Below are positions 7,396 through 12,791 of a DNA stretch of 15,002 nucleotides, piece by piece. The stretch spans positions 1 to 15,002 of the forward strand of contig JAFGSL010000391.1 in NCBI GenBank assembly GCA_016934645.1, in the 5' to 3' direction. The notes under the pieces are model-generated. The model ran no database searches. It saw only the letters and a list, made by a program, of their open reading frames with translations, and was not told the origin of the DNA. Numbering within the stretch: position 1 is the stretch's first letter; each line of letters opens with the position of its first letter. Origin of the DNA: Anaerolineae bacterium (GTDB lineage: Bacteria; Chloroflexota; Anaerolineae; B4-G1; SLSP01). Made by a program: the position numbers and the translations under genes.

Positions 7396-8538
7396 ATGAA
7401 TATTGCGACCCATGTGGTTTACGACTATAAAATGTCCCGTATCCGAGGAGGGGGGATGCTCCGCTGGTGTCGAGACGTGGCGGAGTTAGCCCAAAGCAAA
7501 GGCTATGAAACAACCGTTTACCAGAGAGACGTTGTTACTTTCGAAAGGGAACTGAGCGAAGGCTTCAAGGTGGTTGGCGTCAAGTGTCCGTCAAATTGGT
7601 TGGGCCTGTGGACTTATCACCGCTGGTTTGAGAAGAACACTAACCCGGATGATCCCTGCCTATATCTGACTATGGAACTAGCCCGCTTTCAGAAGCCGCG
7701 CCGCGCCGTTGCCGTTCAGCATGGTATCGGCTGGGAGGGAGATTTCCCACAATACAAGAAGTGGCTCAACCGCAAGTTGCAACCTCGTCTGATCAACAAA
7801 CTGCGCGGCGTAATCTGCGTCGATACGAACTATATCAACTGGTGCCATGCGGAGTTTCCGAACCGCGCGGAGTGGGAGCGGAAACTGTCGTATGTTCCCA
7901 ACTACGCCGACCCGGAGTTCTTCCGCGTGATGCCGAATCCACCTAACGTCAATGGCTTGCCGACGATTCTGTTTCCCAGACGGGCTACCGGCACAAGCAG
8001 CCCGGGAAAAGGAAGATACGGCATGCTCGAGCGGAGTTCGAGAGGCGCGGGACTCTTTCTCAAGGCGATCGCACATCTGGACCGAACTGGAACGCCCGTA
8101 AGAGCGATTTTCTCAGGAAAGGGACCGGTCCAGGCTGACATCTTGAGTTGGGCCGACGAGCACGGTATAGCGGATCGGGTTACGGTCACCGAGGTCGAGT
8201 TGGATGAAATGCCTGACCTGTACGCGAAAGCCAATGTGGTCGTGGTGCCGACTCTTGAACGCGAGGGGACATCACTAACTGCGATCGAGTCGATCATGTG
8301 TGGCATCCCTACCGTTGTGACATACATCGGCGGTCTGGGCAACCTCGTCATCGACGGGGTGAATGGATATATGTGTGACTTGTCGCCTGAGTCACTTGCG
8401 CATGGCATCCGCCGCGCGCTTGAGGCCCGCCGTTTGCCGACGGGTCCGACACTGGAGTCTTTCCGTGAGAATCTCGGGAAACCGCGCTGGGAACGTCAAG
8501 TCTGGCAACGCCTGAGCCAATGGTTGGAACTGGAGTAA
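7396..8538 (+). CDS. glycosyltransferase, GT-B fold, family 4-like (Glycos_transf_1)
   Basis: Predicted cytoplasmic glycosyltransferase adding one sugar to the lipid-linked unit. Numbered from the ATG at 7396 (380 residues), the N-terminal acceptor domain begins MNIATHVVYDY with RGGGMLRW (17-24); AVAVQHGIGWEG (104-115) and SYVPNYADPEFF (165-176) lead to the donor domain; SGKGPV (240-245) and PTLEREGTSLTAIESIMCGIP (285-305) contain an intact E-x7-E (Glu290, Glu298), followed by VIDGVNGYMCD. I prefer 7396 to the upstream ATG at 7366 because the latter adds ten basic residues before the first beta strand and has no visible ribosome site, while TGAGA precedes 7396. Residues ~197-215 look like an insertion between ILFPRR and RGAGLFLKA compared with relatives. 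Sugar specificity unknown. Confidence 0.87.
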   Translation: MNIATHVVYDYKMSRIRGGGMLRWCRDVAELAQSKGYETTVYQRDVVTFERELSEGFKVVGVKCPSNWLGLWTYHRWFEKNTNPDDPCLYLTMELARFQKPRRAVAVQHGIGWEGDFPQYKKWLNRKLQPRLINKLRGVICVDTNYINWCHAEFPNRAEWERKLSYVPNYADPEFFRVMPNPPNVNGLPTILFPRRATGTSSPGKGRYGMLERSSRGAGLFLKAIAHLDRTGTPVRAIFSGKGPVQADILSWADEHGIADRVTVTEVELDEMPDLYAKANVVVVPTLEREGTSLTAIESIMCGIPTVVTYIGGLGNLVIDGVNGYMCDLSPESLAHGIRRALEARRLPTGPTLESFRENLGKPRWERQVWQRLSQWLELE

Positions 8539-8541
8539 AAG

Positions 8542-9699
8542 ATGCATTCTAAGGAAGCCGGCAAACGCCCGCGAGTGGGCATTATTTCAATCCATCCTGC
8601 TCCCTATCGCGACGCCACTTTTGCGGCATTGCATCGTAGAGGCGTGATCGATGCGACCATCGTCACGCTATTCGACTCTGACCGCAGGCACACTTTCTGG
8701 GATCTTGAGACAGCAGCGTATCGCAATATCGATCTCGGCAAACACTACCGGCTCTACGGAGATAGCTGTTTTCACCCCCGCATTCTGTCTGTGTTGAGAC
8801 GGGAGCGATTCGACGTGATCCTTCTCCCGGGGTACTACTATGTAACCCTGTGGGTTGTCCTCATCTATTGCCTTCTCACCAGAACTCCCTTTATTTTCTC
8901 AACGGATAAAATTGGGGACCGTCCATCATCACGAATAAGAAAACTGCTGGCTTCAAGAATTGCACCATGGGTATTGCGGACCGCTTCCGGTTTCTGGATA
9001 CCGGGCAAAGCCACGCGTCAGTACCTTCACAAGCAAGCGATCGAGGACAAACGTCTATTCGAGGGAAGCTACAATCTCGATTATTTCGCTATTCGGGACC
9101 AGGTAGAACGCTGCAGGGAAACACGGTCCAATATCAGACAGGATTTCTCGATTGATGAAAACGCGTTTCTTTTCCTTATGATGGCTAACGTGGAGCCGAA
9201 GAGACGGCATGATTTGCTCCTCGAATCCTTTTCGCGAGTGCTCTTGGAGTGTCCTGATGCGCATTTGCTGGTGGTGGGAAAAGGCACCGACAGAGATACC
9301 ATGGCGCGTCTGACCAGGGGGAAGGAGATTAAGAACGTCATTTTGTCTGGTCCCGTTCCCTTTGGCGACCTCCCCGCATTGTACGCGGCGTCCGACGCTT
9401 ACATCCATTCAGGAGCGGAGGCCTATTCCACCTCCGTAGCATACGCCGCAATTGCAGGGCTCCCTATCATCGCGAGTTCGGAAGTCGGCGCCACACATGA
9501 CTATGTCGTTGACGGTGAGACAGGTTATGCCGTCGGCGCGAAAGACGTGTGTGGTTTCGCGGAGAAGATGAAGATGCTGACGCAAGATAGAGAACTCGCA
9601 AAAAGTCAAGGATGCCGAGTGGCAGAACTGTCGTCCCGGTTCACGTCAGACTGGGCCGCAGAGCAATTTGAGAACGCTGTTGCGCTCGCGTTGGAGTAG
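8542..9699 (+). CDS. glycosyltransferase family 4-like with altered E-x7-E motif
   Basis: A 385-residue GT-B enzyme starting three bases after the previous stop, with GGAG at 8532-8535 six bases before the ATG. The N-terminal domain carries VGIISIHPAPYRDATF (12-27), like GT4 enzymes that begin with [IP]xPYR, and a hydrophobic membrane-associating stretch (VTLWVVLIYCLL, 101-112). The donor domain shows FLMMANVEPKRRHDLLLESF (211-230), LLVVGKGTD (242-250), VILSGPVPFGDLPALYAASDAYIHS, and GAEAYSTSVAYAAIAGLPIIAS. In the last, Glu293 is present but the second Glu of E-x7-E is Tyr301 (codon TAC). VVDGETGY follows as usual. Probably active on the same lipid-linked acceptor; the altered motif leaves catalytic details uncertain. 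Confidence 0.85.
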   Translation: MHSKEAGKRPRVGIISIHPAPYRDATFAALHRRGVIDATIVTLFDSDRRHTFWDLETAAYRNIDLGKHYRLYGDSCFHPRILSVLRRERFDVILLPGYYYVTLWVVLIYCLLTRTPFIFSTDKIGDRPSSRIRKLLASRIAPWVLRTASGFWIPGKATRQYLHKQAIEDKRLFEGSYNLDYFAIRDQVERCRETRSNIRQDFSIDENAFLFLMMANVEPKRRHDLLLESFSRVLLECPDAHLLVVGKGTDRDTMARLTRGKEIKNVILSGPVPFGDLPALYAASDAYIHSGAEAYSTSVAYAAIAGLPIIASSEVGATHDYVVDGETGYAVGAKDVCGFAEKMKMLTQDRELAKSQGCRVAELSSRFTSDWAAEQFENAVALALE

Positions 9700-9706
9700 C
9701 ACAAAA

Positions 9707-11251
9707 ATGTCCGACTATCAAATCACACTTGTCAGCATTGCATTTGCGGTGGCGTTTATTGTAGCTTCAGCGCGCGCTCGGGCCGGTCTTGTTCTGCTTT
9801 CATTCTGCTTCAATGCTTTGGGTAGGTTGGATGTTGGTATTACTTTCGACTTGACCAAGATTTGCGCCTTGCTTGGATGGGGAGTTCTCCTATTTCGACC
9901 CAGACGGAGGGCTTCCTTGCTCCGGCCCACCGATTCTGAAGGTTCCCTGGGAAAGTGGTTATTTCGTTGCTTTGGTCCCTTCTTATTCTACGCCTGTGCG
10001 GTGTGGACTATTGGCTATTTCCTCGTTCCGAAAGGTGTATTCGCAATCGGCGGTTGGGCGCGCGGCTCCCAAGGCAAGCCTATCGTTCAACTGATTTCCG
10101 TATTCAGCATGATGTCTTTCGTACCGATAGTCGCCATGGGGCTCAAGACGGAGGAGGACGTACGTTGGTTCATCCGGCGCTGGGTGGCAGTGGGACTCTT
10201 GGCTGCGGTCATTGGATTTATTCAGGTGGGTTGGCATCAGGCCACCGGAAGCACACTTTGGGGAATACGCCGTAACGCGGAAATTGTTAACCAGTTGGCG
10301 ATAGTGAACATTGCTGGCAGGTCCTTTCAGCGTGCCAATGGATTTGTCGGTGAACCCAAAATCCTGGGAATGCTTCTGGGCATCTCTTTTATGGTGCTGA
10401 TCTCATCTTACAGTCATAAACTCGAGCTCTGGACACACAAGCAAGTTTTCCTCTATTCAGTGGTCTTGTTGTTGGGAATACTCGTGACCTTCTCCTCCGG
10501 GGCGTGGCTTGTTCTGATATTGTTAGCTTCCTACCTGTACGTTATTCGGGCTCCTGAAATCTGGCGAGTTCGTATCATTATTGTCGGTTGCGTCCTGGTG
10601 GGTTTGCTGGCCGGAGCAACCTTCTGGCAGGCAGCCTATGAGACAAGGCTTGTGAAGGTGTACGATGTGGTTCACAGCGTCATCGATCCTGACGCCTATC
10701 GAGGGCAATCTCTGTGGGGAGATGCTAAGGAAGGACCTTCGCTCATGTATCTTTTGCGGAATCCGCAAATCGCGATTTCGGGTGTTGGATTGGGGACCGC
10801 TCCCTTTTACTATGAGTCGCTGATGAAAGCTAGGTTTCGGGGCCTCTATCAGGAGCCCAACTCAGGCCTGACATGGGCGCTCTACTCGTTCGGCTTGATT
10901 GGGATTGGGCTCTTTTTTGTTGGGCTGCGCAGGGCCATGCGGAGTTCGGGGATGGTCAAGCCATGGGAATCTTTCTCTGCCATGCTTTTTACCTGCGTTG
11001 CGATCTACTTCATCCCGAACAACCCAATTGAGTATGTCTGGGTAATTCTGGGATTGGTTGGATCTGAGGGCGTACGCGCTCCTAGGATATTTCCTACAAT
11101 GCCCGGAAACGCCTTCTCTTTCTCAGCAGGATCCACCCCAAGAAAGGCGTTGACGTCTTGCTCTGTTCCTGGGCAAGCATCGAGAAACAGATTCCCGACT
11201 GGGAATTATGCATTACGGGACCGGATACAAGCGCTTACGCGCAAAGTATGA
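9707..11251 (+). CDS. wzy: O-antigen polymerase/ligase-like membrane protein (Wzy-type), with out-of-frame C-terminal tail
   Basis: Predicted to polymerise flipped repeat units in the inner membrane. From the ATG at 9707 (8 nt after the previous stop, GGAG at 9693-9696) there are 514 residues with roughly ten candidate membrane helices, beginning ITLVSIAFAVAFIVASA. Features of the Wzy_C/O-antigen-ligase family are FVGEPKILGMLLG, FSSGAWLVLILLASYLYV, a large extracytoplasmic loop (QAAYETRL to YQEPNSGLTW) and a final helix (IEYVWVILGLVGSEG). An upstream in-frame TTG at 9668 lies within the preceding gene and is unlikely. The native protein appears to end near residue 458. The following ~55 residues are an out-of-frame read of a glycosyltransferase fragment. 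Polymerase versus ligase cannot be separated by sequence, but context (flippase present, no other candidate) favours Wzy. Confidence 0.82.
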   Translation: MSDYQITLVSIAFAVAFIVASARARAGLVLLSFCFNALGRLDVGITFDLTKICALLGWGVLLFRPRRRASLLRPTDSEGSLGKWLFRCFGPFLFYACAVWTIGYFLVPKGVFAIGGWARGSQGKPIVQLISVFSMMSFVPIVAMGLKTEEDVRWFIRRWVAVGLLAAVIGFIQVGWHQATGSTLWGIRRNAEIVNQLAIVNIAGRSFQRANGFVGEPKILGMLLGISFMVLISSYSHKLELWTHKQVFLYSVVLLLGILVTFSSGAWLVLILLASYLYVIRAPEIWRVRIIIVGCVLVGLLAGATFWQAAYETRLVKVYDVVHSVIDPDAYRGQSLWGDAKEGPSLMYLLRNPQIAISGVGLGTAPFYYESLMKARFRGLYQEPNSGLTWALYSFGLIGIGLFFVGLRRAMRSSGMVKPWESFSAMLFTCVAIYFIPNNPIEYVWVILGLVGSEGVRAPRIFPTMPGNAFSFSAGSTPRKALTSCSVPGQASRNRFPTGNYALRDRIQALTRKV

Positions 11252-11615
11252 AATATATGGCGATTTTGGGTCTCCATTATGTCGCTTTTGTCGGAGCGGT
11301 AGGGGGAGAGGAGAAACGGCGGACGTTTCTCTCAGCAGACGCGTTTGTTCGCCAACACACTCTGAGAACTTTAATATTGTTGTCGCTGAAACGCTTTTTT
11401 ATGGTATCCTGGCAGTTGTCACTAAAGGGGCTCCGTGGGCAGAACTTGAAGAATACAACTGTGGTTGGTGGATTGACATGGGCGTAGTACCGTTAGTGGA
11501 GGCACAAGCGAGCGGACGTCCGGTTGGTGTGGGTTTGAGAATATCGGACGATTTCGAGCGGAGAAAATTGCGATGTAGTCAGTATGTGAGTATCTACCGA
11601 GAATTGGCACATTGA
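11086..11615 (+). pseudogene. glycosyltransferase (family 4) remnant, truncated and frameshifted
   Basis: Frame 1 from 11086 reads RKRLLFLSRIHPKKGVDVLL, then SIEKQIPDWELCITGPD, then FLSADAFV, which is the donor-domain half of a GT4 enzyme. At about 11350 one base appears missing: the homology continues in frame 3 as PTHSENFNIVVAETL, with an intact E-x7-E, then KGAPWAELEEYNCGWWIDMG, to a stop at 11613-11615. There is no N-terminal acceptor domain; upstream of 11086 frame 1 has a stop (11083) and the sequence belongs to the polymerase gene. The tail after PLVEA is also shorter than usual. So a glycosyltransferase lost its 5' half, fused behind wzy, and then frameshifted. It cannot make a working enzyme from any single frame. 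Confidence 0.85.
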
Positions 11616-11621
11616 AAAACT

Positions 11622-12791
11622 ATGGAATATAAAACGTCTAAGCCAATCATTCTAACTTGTGTAGATTATTATCTACCCGGGTTCAAAGCCGGCGGCCCTC
11701 TCCGCACGATCAGCAACATGGTCGCGCAAATTGGGGAGGTGATTGACTTCCGGATCATCACCCGGGATCGCGATGCCACCGACGCACAACCGTACCCGAA
11801 TGTCAATGTGGACGCGTGGAATCAAGTGGGGCAGGCCCGCGTCTATTACGCTTCGCCCGGGCACCTGTCGTTTAGAACACTTCGCGCGCTTGTCAAAACC
11901 ACCGCGCCGGATGCTCTTTATATGAACAGTTTTTTCTCCACGTTGACGATCAAGTGCCTGGCGCTCAGGCGGATTGGAGCCTTGCCGGACATTCCTGTAG
12001 TCGTCGCACCACGGGGCGAGTTCTCGCCTGGCGCACTGGCGCTCAAGCAAAAAAAGAAGAGCCTGTATATCGCGCTGGCCAAAGCACTGGGCCTGTACAA
12101 CAACGTGCTATGGCAGGCCTCGTCTCCGGTCGAGCAAGGCGACATCCGGGCTGTCTTCGGCGATCGGGCGCAGATCCACGTCGCGCCGAATGTGCCGGCA
12201 GCCGTGCGGCAGCAGGCTGTCGAACCCCGGGCCAAGTCGCCCGGCGAAGCCCGGTTCATCTTTCTCTCGCGCATCTCACCAAAGAAGAACCTCCACCGTC
12301 TGATCGAGATGCTGGGCGCGTTATCCGGCACAATCACCCTCTCCATTGTAGGGCCTGTGCGAGACGAAGCCCACTGGCAGGTATGCCAACAGATGATCAA
12401 CCGGCTCCCGGCACACGTGCAGGTAGAAGTCCTGGGGTCTGTACCCCACGAGCAGGTTCACGTACTGCTCGCGGGCCATCATTTCTTCGTGCTGCCGACC
12501 CTGGGCGAAAACTTCGGCCACGCCATCCTCGAAGCCCTGGCGGCTGGTGTTCCGGTGTTGATCAGCGACCAAACCCCGTGGCGCGATCTGGCGCAGGCGG
12601 GTGTGGGATGGGATATCTTCATCGAGGACGCGCCGCAGTGGCGCAACGTCCTGCAGCAGTGTGTGGATATGTCCCAAACCGAATATGACCGGATGTCGAA
12701 CAATGCGAGAGCGTATGCCGTCGAATGGACGGCCGACAACAGTATCTTACAAGCGAACCGTGAACTTTTCGCCAAGGCCATAGCAAAATGA
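11622..12791 (+). CDS. glycosyltransferase family 4 (GT-B)
   Basis: An intact 389-residue enzyme starting six bases after the remnant's stop, without a clear Shine-Dalgarno (ATTGAAAAACT precedes the ATG). The acceptor domain has YYLPGFKAGGPLRTISNM (16-33), the glycine-rich loop of GT4 enzymes, and VVAPRGEFSPGAL (127-139). The donor domain has FIFLSRISPKKNLHRLIEM (212-230), SIVGPVRDE (241-249), VEVLGSVPHEQV and PTLGENFGHAILEALAAGVP (292-311) with Glu296 and Glu304 as E-x7-E, then LISDQTPWRDL. The same FLSRIxPKK, ENFGxxxxE and PW-x-[DE]-L signature occurs in the neighbouring remnant, so the two are likely related enzymes. Base composition changes from AT-richer to GC-rich within the first ~60 bases. 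The stop overlaps the next start as ATGA. Confidence 0.9.
   Translation: MEYKTSKPIILTCVDYYLPGFKAGGPLRTISNMVAQIGEVIDFRIITRDRDATDAQPYPNVNVDAWNQVGQARVYYASPGHLSFRTLRALVKTTAPDALYMNSFFSTLTIKCLALRRIGALPDIPVVVAPRGEFSPGALALKQKKKSLYIALAKALGLYNNVLWQASSPVEQGDIRAVFGDRAQIHVAPNVPAAVRQQAVEPRAKSPGEARFIFLSRISPKKNLHRLIEMLGALSGTITLSIVGPVRDEAHWQVCQQMINRLPAHVQVEVLGSVPHEQVHVLLAGHHFFVLPTLGENFGHAILEALAAGVPVLISDQTPWRDLAQAGVGWDIFIEDAPQWRNVLQQCVDMSQTEYDRMSNNARAYAVEWTADNSILQANRELFAKAIAK

Noticed and set aside
11158..11487. Two overlapping short ORFs (11158-11487 and 11208-11615) as separate genes
   Set aside because: Each carries only part of one glycosyltransferase donor domain; together with the upstream 11086-11157 segment they form one frameshifted remnant.
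11954..12688. Plus-strand open frame of 244 codons inside the last glycosyltransferase
   Set aside because: Arg/Ala/Gly-rich out-of-frame reading of a gene with intact GT4 motifs in its proper frame.
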